From Anaerolineae bacterium (GTDB taxonomy: Bacteria; Chloroflexota; Anaerolineae; 4572-78; J111): DNA of 64,000 bases. The stretch is taken from contig JAKLJP010000016.1 of NCBI GenBank assembly GCA_023151115.1, positions 102,309 through 166,308 on the forward strand, written 5' to 3'. The notes under the pieces were generated by a model that did not search any database, was not told the DNA's origin, and saw nothing but the letters and a program-made list of their open reading frames with translations. Below, one piece after another: positions 52,391 to 59,913 of the stretch. Positions within the stretch are counted from its first letter, which is position 1, and each line of letters begins with the position of its first letter. A program made the translations under genes and the position numbers.

Positions 52391-52825
52391 CTAAAGCTTG
52401 ACCGGGTATCCGGCTGAGCCAGATCCTCCTGCTGTGGCAGTTACACTAACCGTGCCGGCATTATCCCCAACGCCGTTCAAAGTGACCGAGCAACTGCTAT
52501 TGCAGGTGGTGGTTCGGGGCGAGGCGTTCTGCGAGTCGCTTACCGTGACTGAGGTGCTGCTAGAAACGGTAATTGTGACTACCACATCATTCCCATGACC
52601 ACCCCCTGTGCGGTTGGCGGAAACACTGGTGATGACGTTGTTACTGCCCCCACCTGTTGGTAAGCGCAGGTTGGCGACCACATTGCTAAAAACATTGCCA
52701 ACCACTGGACCCAAGACCAGCAGAATAGCGATGACCACGATTGCTACCAGAACAAGAATAAGGGCATATTCAACCAGCCCCTGCCCTTTTTCCTCAGGGC
52801 GTTTGTTAAAAATAGGCCATTTCAT
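52391..52825 (-). CDS. Flp/type IVb pilin-like protein with a long C-terminal extension
   Basis: 144 residues. A short basic leader ends in KGQG, followed by LVEYALILVLVAIVVIAILLVL, the type III signal and hydrophobic spine of Flp pilins, with Glu at position +3 after the expected cleavage. Flp pilins are usually 50-70 residues; here a beta-rich, Ser/Thr/Val/Gly-rich extension of about 95 residues with two cysteines (TTCNSSCS) follows. It could form a minor pilin or a pseudopilin with a surface domain. No tad secretion genes are in the window. It has a 390-base upstream gap and its own terminator. Confidence 0.85.
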   Translation of the reverse strand: MKWPIFNKRPEEKGQGLVEYALILVLVAIVVIAILLVLGPVVGNVFSNVVANLRLPTGGGSNNVITSVSANRTGGGHGNDVVVTITVSSSTSVTVSDSQNASPRTTTCNSSCSVTLNGVGDNAGTVSVTATAGGSGSAGYPVKL

Positions 52826-53213
52826 GGTGATACTCTCTGTAGGTGTCGTAATAGGTTTTATGGAAGTTAATTGAGGTTGGAGCCACCAAGAAGCTCAGAA
52901 ACTGACCGATTAAAAGATTGAGTTGGGATCGAACGTAGCCCTAAAAATAAAGAAACAATACCAACTACGCAAATAAATAAGATTTAAATTAAACTCGACC
53001 CATTCCTGGTCTTCTTAGGAGAGCAAAGTTACCAGTAAAAATAACCTCCTTTCTGGCTTAAAATCTTCGCCGCTACCCACTTAGAGCCAACTTTTTTAAT
53101 TATAGGGGATAATCTTATTGGTTTGTAGATGCAAAAGTACCGACTGGACAAACCCAAATTGTCAAAAAACTTGCCCAAAAGTACCTTAAAACATCCTAAA
53201 ACAAGAGCCAGTA
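52826..53213. other. Long leader region of the pilin gene
   Basis: No gene seen. A minus-strand TATAAT lies at 53104-53099. On the minus strand an AAAGGAGGTT that looks like a ribosome binding site (about 53041-53053) is followed by no ATG, GTG or TTG at a usable distance; a 17-codon reading from ATT would be possible. A TTGGCT/AGCCAG stem precedes it. This suggests a regulatory leader, but nothing matches a known riboswitch to my reading. Confidence 0.4.
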
Positions 53214-53948
53214 TTATTTCATTACGCTGATAGTATCGGCTACCAAGACCTCGTTTGTCCGCAAGAAGCCGATCACTTCTACTTCATCCCCTTCTTGAGG
53301 CTGGCCTTCTAAAATAACATCGGTCGGCAGGAAAACGGTCTGCCCGGCGATGATCCACAAATTTTCGCCTTTTGTCTCTAAAATCCCTCGAAAATCCACC
53401 ACCGCTGCCCGGTCTTGCTGGATGAGTTGCTCGATTTCGGCCAGACGGCGCTGGTTGAATGTTTCGGCCAGGCCCGCTCGCCGGGCTGCCCCAAAGGTGA
53501 GGCTCAATTGAACCGCCTCGGAACTGCGTTTGAGACTGTATAAAAAGTCTCCGGGAAGCGCGGTCTGGGCGACATAACTTAACAGCAGCAAAGACATTAA
53601 TAAGGTCAGGGCTACGGTCACAATAACCGTTGCCAGATCGCTTAAAACAGCTTTCGGCGTTAGCCGCCGGCGGATAATCCTGAAGACCGCCTGGGTCTTC
53701 TGACTAAAGGTGGGCGCTGCCACTGCCGGCAACTCGGCTACCTGCTGCATGTACACGGCGCGTAGGGCCGATTTCCGTTCTTCCGGAACCAGACGGGGAT
53801 TGGGATCAGCCAGGACAGTGGCGGCAAAAAGCAGGGGGCGCAACTGAGCCGCGTACTCGGGCGCTTCGGCCAAAATCTCTTCGACCGGAATGCCGGCTTG
53901 TAGGGCGGAGATACTCTCATCGAGGATAGACTCAAAGCTATCACTCAT
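53214..53948 (-). CDS. Membrane protein of the DUF5667 type, putative anti-sigma partner
   Basis: 244 residues. A cytoplasmic N-terminal part (about 1-105; LDESISALQAGIPVEEILAEAPEYAAQLRPLL) resembles the sigma-binding segment of anti-sigma factors. A single helix (about 108-130) is followed by ALPGDFLYSLKRSSEAVQLSL, the DUF5667 signature, with a coiled helix, and a C-terminal small beta domain (about 185-243; GEVEVIGFL-like DEVEVIGFLRTNEVLVADTI, DUF5666-like). Its start overlaps the end of the ECF sigma gene by 8 bases, so the two are coupled. By analogy it would hold the sigma factor at the membrane. Confidence 0.8.
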   Translation of the reverse strand: MSDSFESILDESISALQAGIPVEEILAEAPEYAAQLRPLLFAATVLADPNPRLVPEERKSALRAVYMQQVAELPAVAAPTFSQKTQAVFRIIRRRLTPKAVLSDLATVIVTVALTLLMSLLLLSYVAQTALPGDFLYSLKRSSEAVQLSLTFGAARRAGLAETFNQRRLAEIEQLIQQDRAAVVDFRGILETKGENLWIIAGQTVFLPTDVILEGQPQEGDEVEVIGFLRTNEVLVADTISVMK

Positions 53949-54480
53949 GATCCACCTCCTGCGGCATAAAGCGGGCCAGCGAAGCCAAGGCGCGGTGCTG
54001 CAATGCCTTGACCGACCCCACCGACCTTTCGAGCAGTTGGGCGGTTTCGGCCAGGCTCAAGCCCTGGCCAAAACGCAGCGCCACCACGTGTTGCTGCTCT
54101 TCGGTCAACTGCAACACCGCTTTCTTCAACAGGGGGGTCAAGTGGGCCAGATAGGCTTGTTCGGTTAATAAGCTGTCGTCGGCGGCCAAATCATCGTCGA
54201 GGGGCACGGTTCGATATTTTTCTTTAATGTAATCGGCGGCCAGATTGCGGGCCACGCTGTACAGCCAGCCTGACAGCGAAACCCGGGGTGGTTTGTCCAC
54301 CTTCAAGGCGTTAACCAGGGCCAAAAAAACCTCGCCGGTCAAATCGGCGGCCACGTCCGGCTCACCCAAACGATAGTTAAGGTAACGATAAATTTGATCA
54401 AAATAGCGGTCATACACATCGGCCAGGGCTTGGGGGTCGTGCCGTTGGATGCGCGCCAGCAGGGAGTCTTCACTGGTCAC
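53941..54480 (-). CDS. ECF-type RNA polymerase sigma factor
   Basis: 179 residues. Region 2 (about 10-75; ADVYDRYFDQIYRYLNYRLGEPDVAADLTGEVFLAL) and region 4 (about 115-170; LQLTEEQQHVVALRFGQGLSLAETAQLLERSVGSVKALQHRAL) are complete with the usual linker. It is expected to direct transcription of an envelope-stress or surface regulon, released from its membrane partner in the overlapping downstream gene. The pilin and surface-protein genes nearby are possible targets, but no shared promoter motif was established. Confidence 0.9.
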   Translation of the reverse strand: MTSEDSLLARIQRHDPQALADVYDRYFDQIYRYLNYRLGEPDVAADLTGEVFLALVNALKVDKPPRVSLSGWLYSVARNLAADYIKEKYRTVPLDDDLAADDSLLTEQAYLAHLTPLLKKAVLQLTEEQQHVVALRFGQGLSLAETAQLLERSVGSVKALQHRALASLARFMPQEVDHE

Positions 54481-54551
54481 AGGCCGGGTTCCTTTCGGGG
54501 CTTGCCGTCACGCTCTTACTATACACGTCTTCCATAGGCCGAAAAGGATTC

Positions 54552-54640
54552 GGGGTAAGAAGTGTCGAGTGGCAAGTATCAGGTGTCAAGTGCTAGAGTT
54601 CTTACCTGACACGTGACACTTAGACACATGACACTTAGAC
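54552..54640. repeat. Inverted repeat of GTGTCAAGTG / CACTTGACAC-like words
   Basis: AAGTGTCGAGTGGCAAGTATCAGGTGTCAAG on the left (read in pieces) pairs with CTGACACGTGACACTTAGAC on the right; ACATGACACTT is a further copy. It fills the gap between SDR and sigma factor. Confidence 0.65.
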
Positions 54641-55366
54641 CAACGCCCTTCCCCCGTCAACAAAATAGACCGCCCCGGTGACAAAATCGCTCTCAGCCAG
54701 GAAAATAATGGTGCGGGCCACGTCCTCCGGCGTACCAATGCGTTTGAGGAGAGAATTTTCTGTGGCCCACCGCGCTTTAGCCTCGTCGGCGTTGTCGGGC
54801 AGCAGCACCGTGCCGGGCGCAATGGCATTGACCCGCACATCCGGAGCCAGTTCCGCCGCCATCACCCGAGTCAGGGCCACCAGTCCGGCCTTGCTGGCCG
54901 AATGGTGGGCATAGCCGGCCCAGGTCTGGTAAGCTGACAGGTCGGTGATATTGACAATCAGCCCCGACTTTTGGGCCAGCATCGCCGGGGCAACGGCCTG
55001 GCTCATCAAAAAGGGACCGGTCAGGTTAATATCCAGCGCCGACTGCCATGCCTCCGGGGTTATCTCCAAAAATGGCGCTTTGAGCCAGACCGAAGCGTTG
55101 TTTACCAGCAGGTCAATCCGCCCCAAATGTCCCAGCACGGCGGCGGCCACTCGCGCCGGGTCGCCGGAAGTTTGTATGTTCATCGGCAAAGCCAGCGCCT
55201 CAACCCCTTTCGCCTGAATTTCGGCGGCGGTGGCTTGATATGGTTCCGTTTCATTCAGATAAGTGAAGGCAACATTGCAGCCCTGCTCAGCCAGACTCAA
55301 AGCAATGACTCGTCCCACTCGCATAGCCGCGCCGGTGATAAGGGCGACTTTGTTTTTTAACTCCAT
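54635..55366 (-). CDS. SDR of the pteridine-reductase/FolM type with an altered active site
   Basis: 243 residues. The dinucleotide motif reads TGAAMRVG (about 12-19), the TGxxxRxG form typical of pteridine reductases rather than TGxxxGxG. NNAS at about 90 and SxK follow, and it ends IFLAESDFVTGAVYFVDGGR. In the place of the catalytic YxxxK the sequence reads HSASK (AGYAHHSASKAGL), so the Tyr four residues before the Lys is a His; a Tyr lies three residues earlier. Either a neighbour replaces it or the enzyme is altered. Likely a pterin or dihydrofolate reductase, but other substrates are possible. Confidence 0.82.
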   Translation of the reverse strand: MELKNKVALITGAAMRVGRVIALSLAEQGCNVAFTYLNETEPYQATAAEIQAKGVEALALPMNIQTSGDPARVAAAVLGHLGRIDLLVNNASVWLKAPFLEITPEAWQSALDINLTGPFLMSQAVAPAMLAQKSGLIVNITDLSAYQTWAGYAHHSASKAGLVALTRVMAAELAPDVRVNAIAPGTVLLPDNADEAKARWATENSLLKRIGTPEDVARTIIFLAESDFVTGAVYFVDGGRALV

Positions 55367-55377
55367 GGTTGCTCCTG

Positions 55378-55403
55378 GGCTAAAACTTGGTTTAGTTTTA
55401 GCC
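55378..55403. promoter_or_regulatory. Hairpin in the leader of the SDR gene
   Basis: GGCTAAAAC (55378-55386) pairs exactly with GTTTTAGCC (55395-55403), 8-base loop, 12 bases upstream of the minus-strand start. Confidence 0.5.
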
Positions 55404-55509
55404 TTAGCCTTTTAAATTTTACGCGATTGCCCTGTTTAGCACAAGTGTCTCAATTGTCCCCACTGATTACGTCTATCATAATAACCCACTTATTTTTTTT
55501 TTTTACAAA

Positions 55510-55518
55510 TGATATACT
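55510..55518 (+). promoter_or_regulatory. Extended -10 element upstream of the 99-residue gene
   Basis: TGATATACT follows a run of 12-14 T. The start region lies about 80 bases downstream. Confidence 0.4.
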
Positions 55519-55603
55519 GGCCCTAGACTCGTTTAAAATTTCCCTCCATCCAATCTTATGGTGATGCGGCAGGGCAGCCGCGACGAAAGGAGTTCAGCGA
55601 TGA

Positions 55604-55903
55604 GTGGCCAGCAGGTGCTACGATTGGGAATTGCCGTCAGTTGCGGAAATCACACTGACAGATTTGAAATGCCCTAACAGTTCTTCGGGAAGTATGACGC
55701 TGACGGTTGGCGACCCTGCTCATCCCAGTTCGATTGAGGAAGGTAAAATTGAGATAAGCACTTCGAGTTTGGGAAAACAGACAATCGAGGGGCAATTTAC
55801 TTCTCCAACTGAAGCAAATGGTACAGCGACTATGACAATCGAAATACCTTTTGAAAAACCCTGTGATTTAGGCACATGGAATTGGAATGCGAAGGCAGAA
55901 TAG
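55604..55903 (+). CDS. Small hypothetical protein, possibly frameshifted at its start
   Basis: 99 residues from GTG 55604. It is not recognised; the body (ITLTDLKCPNSSSGSMTLTVG ... ATMTIEIPFEKPCDLGTWNW) is beta-rich with two cysteines, like a small secreted Ig-like domain. A better start, ATG 55600 after AAAGGAG, is in another frame and stops after 23 codons (ending FEMP). So either GTG is used, or one base is wrong and the real N-terminus is MSGQQVLRLGIAVSC, which would look like a lipoprotein or signal start. An A/T-rich promoter region lies upstream. Confidence 0.45.
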   Translation: MASRCYDWELPSVAEITLTDLKCPNSSSGSMTLTVGDPAHPSSIEEGKIEISTSSLGKQTIEGQFTSPTEANGTATMTIEIPFEKPCDLGTWNWNAKAE

Positions 55904-55911
55904 GAACGCAG

Positions 55912-56002
55912 AGTTGCGCTGAGACATCACAGAGGTACACAGAGCTAATTTCTAAAATTCTCAGTGTGCCTCCGAGCGTCTCTGTGAAGCTCTGTGTCTA
56001 GC
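55912..56002. repeat. Inverted word repeat of CAGAG / CTCTG
   Basis: GAACGCAGAG, CATCACAGAGG and TACACAGAGC on the left face GCCTCCGAGCGTCTCTGTG and GAAGCTCTGTG on the right. It separates the small gene from the Uma2 gene. Confidence 0.65.
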
Positions 56003-56044
56003 TTCTTGCTTGTTGTAAGATGAAGGTGGGGAAAAAACTGGTGG

Positions 56045-56620
56045 CTATTCTTCCCACTGCACTTGGCGATAAATCTGGGCTAAGGGTAACTCTACCTCGA
56101 TTGACTTCAAGGTTAAAATATCGTCCGGCTGGGTAAAAACTAAAAGCTCCCACAGTTTCTCATTCACCCGCCGAAAATATTCTACCCGGCTGCGATATTG
56201 GTCTACTAACACATATTCCGCAAATGTATCGAGACTCCAATATGCCTGAAACTTATCGCTGCGATCCTCTTCGGCGGTGGATTTTGATAGCACTTCGATA
56301 ATAATCTGCGGATTCGTCACCGTATCGGTTCGTCCCGCAACCAATCGAGGTTCACCACAAATCACCATAATATCAGGATAAACGGCTCGATTGGCCTGTT
56401 CTATCCACAAGCGCAAATCACTGGCGAAAACAGCGCAGGGTTTGGTTTGGAGCGCGTTATACAGGGCCGCGTGAAGGTTACTGACAATTCGATTGTGCGC
56501 CAGCGATGCCCCGGCCATAGCCACGATTTGGCCTTGATGATACTCGCTTTTATAGGCTGCTTTTTCTTCCAGGATTAAATATTCTTCAAAAGTTGGCAAA
56601 TTTTGTTCTTTATCTAGCAT
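56045..56620 (-). CDS. Uma2-family protein (DUF820)
   Basis: 191 residues. Uma2 proteins have the restriction-endonuclease fold: LPTFEEYLILEE at the N-terminus, the catalytic PD in YPDIMVICGE (about 105) and ExxxxST in IIEVLSKSTAEEDRSDKFQAY (about 130). Their biological role is unknown; they are very numerous in Cyanobacteria and Chloroflexota and some sit in mobile or defence contexts. AAGGAG precedes ATG 56620. A second member lies at 60792-61370 beyond the lysine genes. Confidence 0.88.
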   Translation of the reverse strand: MLDKEQNLPTFEEYLILEEKAAYKSEYHQGQIVAMAGASLAHNRIVSNLHAALYNALQTKPCAVFASDLRLWIEQANRAVYPDIMVICGEPRLVAGRTDTVTNPQIIIEVLSKSTAEEDRSDKFQAYWSLDTFAEYVLVDQYRSRVEYFRRVNEKLWELLVFTQPDDILTLKSIEVELPLAQIYRQVQWEE

Positions 56621-56648
56621 AAAAGAACTCCTTTGACCATGCCCTTGC

Positions 56649-57815
56649 TCACTGCATCAACCGGGTCAATACCCCGCGCAGCACGCCAATGGCCTGCATA
56701 TACTCTTGCAAATCAATGTGCTCCTGAGGGGTGTGATCCAGACTGCTGTCGCCGGGGCCATAGGCGACCACCGGGGTGTTGGGCCAGTGCGGAGCGATCA
56801 CGTTCATATCCGCCGTGCCGGTTTTGACCACAAAACGCGGCTCGCCCCCGGCGGCGCGAATGGTTTGGAGGAAGGCCCGCACCAGGGGGTTGGATTTGTC
56901 GCCTTTGTAGGCCGGCTCGCCGCCGGAGAATTGCAGGTGCGCGCTTGTCCCTTCCGCCAGCGTATTTGTGAGCTGGCGCAGTTCCTGTTCTAACTCGGCC
57001 AGGCTCAAGCCGACCGGCAGCCGGAAGCCCAAGCCCAACTCGACCAGACCATAAGCGCCTTCATCCCGGCTGGCAATGTGTCGCAGCGAGGGTGAGAGTT
57101 GATTGAAGGGCGTGTCAGCCTGTCGTTTTTGGTTGAACGCAGCGCAAAACTGTTCCACCTGCCGCCACAGGTCAACCCCCTGCTCCGCCGGCAGGCGTCC
57201 CTCCCCCGCCGAATGGCTGAACGGGGCGCGCAGCAGTACATCCAGCAGCAGCCGGCCTTTGTAGCCCAGCGTCACCCGGTCCCAGTGGCTAGGTTCGCCG
57301 ATAATACAGAAAGCAGGGGGGCAGGGGGGCAGGGGGGCAGGAGAGACAGCCAAACTTCCCCCCTGCTCCTCCGCTCCCCCGCTCCCCTGCTGTTGTCCGC
57401 CGAGTCTTTGGCTCAAAACGTGCCGCGCTCCCTTGCTCGTCGCGCACTCCTCTTCCACCGCGCCGACGACGGTGATGCGCCAGCCCGGTGGAACCTCGGT
57501 TTGAGCCGCAGCGGCGGCAAAGGCGCAGAGCGGGCCTTTGGCATCTACCGCCCCGCGCCCGTAGAGCAAATCACCCTCGCGGCGCACCGGCGTTTCGCCG
57601 GGGAAGGTATCAATGTGGCCCAGTAGCAAAATCTCTTGGGGGCCATCGCCTTTGACGCCAACGGCGCTGCCGGCCTCGTCAACGTGGGCGGTCAGGCCGT
57701 GCGCCTGCATCCACTCAACCAGGTAGGCCGAGGCGTCCGTTTCCTGCTCGGAAGGAGAGGGGATGGAGACGAGGTTGGTTAGAAGATTAATAGCTTCGGT
57801 TTCTTGTTGGTTCAT
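56649..57815 (-). CDS. lysK: [LysW]-lysine (or ornithine) hydrolase, M20 peptidase
   Basis: 388 residues. It releases lysine (or ornithine) from the carrier protein LysW at the end of the carrier-protein pathway. M20 metal ligands: GHIDTFPG (about 76-80), the DAKG region, and the catalytic Glu in [14 protein letters not shown] (about 130). A low-complexity insert of about 32 residues (from [13 protein letters not shown] to PPCPPA, about 148-175) interrupts the otherwise continuous run from RHVLSQR to [12 protein letters not shown]; it is encoded by a GGGGGGCAG/CTGCTCCTCC hairpin repeat. With lysJ and lysZ upstream on the same strand this is a partial lysine cluster; lysW, lysX and lysY are not in the window. 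Confidence 0.87.
   Translation of the reverse strand: MNQQETEAINLLTNLVSIPSPSEQETDASAYLVEWMQAHGLTAHVDEAGSAVGVKGDGPQEILLLGHIDTFPGETPVRREGDLLYGRGAVDAKGPLCAFAAAAAQTEVPPGWRITVVGAVEEECATSKGARHVLSQRLGGQQQGSGGAEEQGGSLAVSPAPLPPCPPAFCIIGEPSHWDRVTLGYKGRLLLDVLLRAPFSHSAGEGRLPAEQGVDLWRQVEQFCAAFNQKRQADTPFNQLSPSLRHIASRDEGAYGLVELGLGFRLPVGLSLAELEQELRQLTNTLAEGTSAHLQFSGGEPAYKGDKSNPLVRAFLQTIRAAGGEPRFVVKTGTADMNVIAPHWPNTPVVAYGPGDSSLDHTPQEHIDLQEYMQAIGVLRGVLTRLMQ
57315..57400. repeat. In-frame hairpin repeat inside lysK
   Basis: GCAGGGGG is repeated three times (57315-57341), and CCCCCTGCTCCTCCGCTCCC lies opposite (57358-57386), so the two halves fold back on each other. The insert is a multiple of three and keeps the gene open. 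Confidence 0.8.
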
Positions 57816-57819
57816 AAAT

Positions 57820-58224
57820 TCAGGGTTTACGAGTGGTCACAATCATTGACCCTCGTTCAAACTGTTGTTGATCCAATGTGACTAAATAATCGTTTAATTG
57901 TTCGGCCAGGGCGACGTAAATGGCATTACAGCCTCGCACCTGGTGATCAGCGGCAATAACGGCAGCTCGCTCTGCCAACGTTGGAGTGATAGGAATCAAG
58001 TCTATCAGTTGAGCCTGGAAAAGTTGTTGCACGGCCTGGTGAGCCAAAGCCGGGTTGCCTATACCGCGACTCAAACCGGCGGCTATTTCGGGCAGCAGAA
58101 TGACGGGCGCGGTAAACGACTCTCCGGCAGCCTGAGCCTGTTGAAACCAGACCCAACTATTGAGATGTGAACTTTCGTGGGCGTTAATCAAAGCGATATA
58201 AACGCTGGCATCAATGACGGCCAT
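57820..58224 (-). CDS. PIN-domain toxin, VapC type
   Basis: 134 residues. PIN nuclease with the first acidic residue in VIDASVYIALIN (about 4), a mid-chain Glu in LLPEIAAGLSR (about 46) and the pair in ADHQVRGCNAIYVALAEQLNDYLVTLDQQ (about 95-118). It should cleave RNA, often tRNA, when its partner is degraded. Its ATG is 2 bases downstream of the antitoxin stop. It sits between lysJ and lysK and could be read with lysK, 4 bases further on. Confidence 0.87.
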   Translation of the reverse strand: MAVIDASVYIALINAHESSHLNSWVWFQQAQAAGESFTAPVILLPEIAAGLSRGIGNPALAHQAVQQLFQAQLIDLIPITPTLAERAAVIAADHQVRGCNAIYVALAEQLNDYLVTLDQQQFERGSMIVTTRKP

Positions 58225-58226
58225 GG

Positions 58227-58496
58227 CTACCGCCGTTGTTCAGAGATAAGATCAACGCCGCTCTTAGGCGAACTCCAAGCCGCTGCCACTTCTTGCGCTA
58301 ATCGCTTCATTTCGGCCATGGTCTCTTCCACTTGAGCTTGGTGAAGTTGTTGTTCATCTGCTTCGGTAATGGGCCGGAGCAAAGCGACAGGTTTACCCTG
58401 CAAGGTAATAACATACTCGGCCATTTCCTCACGCACGGAACGGACAATACGCGAGGTCTGATTTTTCAAATCACGGATACCGATAGTCGTTGGCAT
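58227..58496 (-). CDS. Antitoxin of the Phd/YefM type
   Basis: 89 residues. N-terminal Phd/YefM fold (about 1-55; IGIRDLKNQTSRIVRSVREEMAEYVITLQGKPVALLRPI) that binds DNA, followed by an acidic, Gln/Glu-rich tail that would wrap the toxin. It is coupled to the PIN gene. It should autoregulate at the dyad in its promoter (58513-58539). Pairing of a Phd/YefM antitoxin with a PIN toxin is common in Chloroflexota and Cyanobacteria. Confidence 0.87.
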   Translation of the reverse strand: MPTTIGIRDLKNQTSRIVRSVREEMAEYVITLQGKPVALLRPITEADEQQLHQAQVEETMAEMKRLAQEVAAAWSSPKSGVDLISEQRR

Positions 58497-58512
58497 TTTT
58501 ATACCCTCTTAT

Positions 58513-58539
58513 AAATGTGGCCACACTGTAGCTACATTT
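58513..58539. promoter_or_regulatory. Operator of the toxin-antitoxin module
   Basis: AAATGTGGCCAC (58513-58524) and GTAGCTACATTT (58528-58539) form a 12-bp dyad with two mismatches around a 3-base centre. It covers the predicted transcription start. Confidence 0.65.
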
Positions 58540-58540
58540 A

Positions 58541-58569
58541 ATTATAATGTTCGATAAAGGGAGTGTCAA
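58541..58569 (-). promoter_or_regulatory. Consensus promoter of the toxin-antitoxin module
   Basis: On the minus strand TTGACA (58569-58564), 17-base spacer, TATAAT (58546-58541): a full consensus sigma-70 promoter, the best in the window. Confidence 0.85.
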
Positions 58570-58645
58570 CCTACAGCGAGGGTTTGGAGAAAGCGGGACA
58601 GTTCATCAGGATCGTTGTAAAGAAACAGCTTTTGCGAAATCCAGA

Positions 58646-59821
58646 CTATTTCAAAACATCCCTGATGACGGTGATAACCTGTTCCAAATCCGCCTGTTCG
58701 ATGACCAGCGGCGGCAGCAAGCGCAGAACATTCAACCCGGCGGGCAGCGCCCAGACGCCGCGCTCCATTAACTGCTGCAAGACCGGGGTGACTTTGCCGC
58801 GCAGCTCCAGGCCAATCATCAGGCCCAAACCGCGCACCTCGCGCACCTGGCCGGAGCGAAGCCCGCGCAGTTCGGCCAACAACCATGCCCCCAATTCAGC
58901 CGCCCGCTCCGGCAGGCGTTCCTCGGCCATCACCTCGATCACGGCACGGCTGGCGGCGCAGATCAGCGGCCCACCGCCAAAAGTGCTGCCGTGCGTGCCC
59001 GACTCGAACAGGCCTAGCTTTTTGGGCCAGGCGGTGACGCCCATCGGCAGGCCGCCGCCGATGGATTTGCCCAGAGTAATGACGTCGGGTGACAGTTGGT
59101 GATGTTCGCAGGCCAGCCATCGCCCGGTGCGGCCCACGCCGGTCTGGATTTCATCCACAATCAGCAGCGCCCCGCGCTCGTCGCACAGGCGGCGCAAAGC
59201 CTGAAAATAGGCAGTTTCGCCGGGATAGACGCCGCCCTCGCCCTGCACAATCTCAATGATCACTGCCGCCGTGTCGTCGCCGATGGCGGCGGCGGCGGCT
59301 TCGACATTGTTGTAAGGCACGTGAGTCACCGGCATAATCAGCGGCTCGAAGGGGTCACGGTATTTTTTGTTGGCCGTAACGCTGAGGCTGCCCATCGTCC
59401 GCCCGTGAAAGCCCCGGCTGGCGGCCACAAAACCTTTACGCCCCGTCTGAAAACGGGCAAACTTGAGGGCCGCCTCGTTGGCCTCCGTGCCGGAATTGGA
59501 AGGGTGAACGGCGCAGTCGGCCCAGCCAAGGCTGGCTCGAAAGACAGCGGCCATGTCGGCCATCCATAAAGCCCGCTGGTCGTTATAAGAAGACTCCTGC
59601 GAGGCGACCAGCGTCTCCGCCTGCCGTTGAATAGCCGCCAAAACAATGGGGTGACTGTGCCCAACATTAGCCCATCCCTGCGCCGCTGCGCAGTCAATAT
59701 ATTCCTTGCCTTCGCTGTCCCACAGCCGTGCCCCCTTAGCCCGTACCAGGGCCACCGGCCGCCGGCCCACCGCCCCGGAGTGGTGGGTGAGTTCCAATTG
59801 AGAGATTTGTTCGTAGTTCAC
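58646..59821 (-). CDS. lysJ: [LysW]-aminoadipate semialdehyde / glutamate semialdehyde transaminase
   Basis: 391 residues from a GTG. Class III PLP aminotransferase; the step makes LysW-gamma-lysine (or LysW-ornithine). Seen: HPSNSGTEANEAALKFAR, FHGRTMGSLSVT, the PLP Asp in LLIVDEIQTGVGRTG and the Schiff-base Lys in VITLGKSIGGGLPMG. It has the same fold as ArgD; assignment to LysJ rests on the LysZ and LysK neighbours. A perfect hairpin repeat and 92 bases separate it from lysZ. Confidence 0.85.
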   Translation of the reverse strand: MNYEQISQLELTHHSGAVGRRPVALVRAKGARLWDSEGKEYIDCAAAQGWANVGHSHPIVLAAIQRQAETLVASQESSYNDQRALWMADMAAVFRASLGWADCAVHPSNSGTEANEAALKFARFQTGRKGFVAASRGFHGRTMGSLSVTANKKYRDPFEPLIMPVTHVPYNNVEAAAAAIGDDTAAVIIEIVQGEGGVYPGETAYFQALRRLCDERGALLIVDEIQTGVGRTGRWLACEHHQLSPDVITLGKSIGGGLPMGVTAWPKKLGLFESGTHGSTFGGGPLICAASRAVIEVMAEERLPERAAELGAWLLAELRGLRSGQVREVRGLGLMIGLELRGKVTPVLQQLMERGVWALPAGLNVLRLLPPLVIEQADLEQVITVIRDVLK

Positions 59822-59853
59822 GTTTGTTTATCTCCAATGAGGCGAGGAGAAGT

Positions 59854-59897
59854 GAGGCGAAGAGGCGATGAATTTCTTATCATCGCCTCTTCGCCTC
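59854..59897. repeat. Perfect 17-bp inverted repeat between lysJ and lysZ
   Basis: GAGGCGAAGAGGCGATG (59854-59870) pairs exactly with 59881-59897; 10-base loop. It uses the same GAGGCGAAGA word as the repeat at 50246. Confidence 0.85.
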
Positions 59898-59913
59898 CTC
59901 GTGTCCTCGCTAC

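Noticed and set aside
53041..53150. Cyclic di-GMP riboswitch upstream of the pilin gene
   Set aside because: A GGGTAGCGG stretch suggested it, but the conserved GGGACGCAAAGCC-like core and order of elements are missing.
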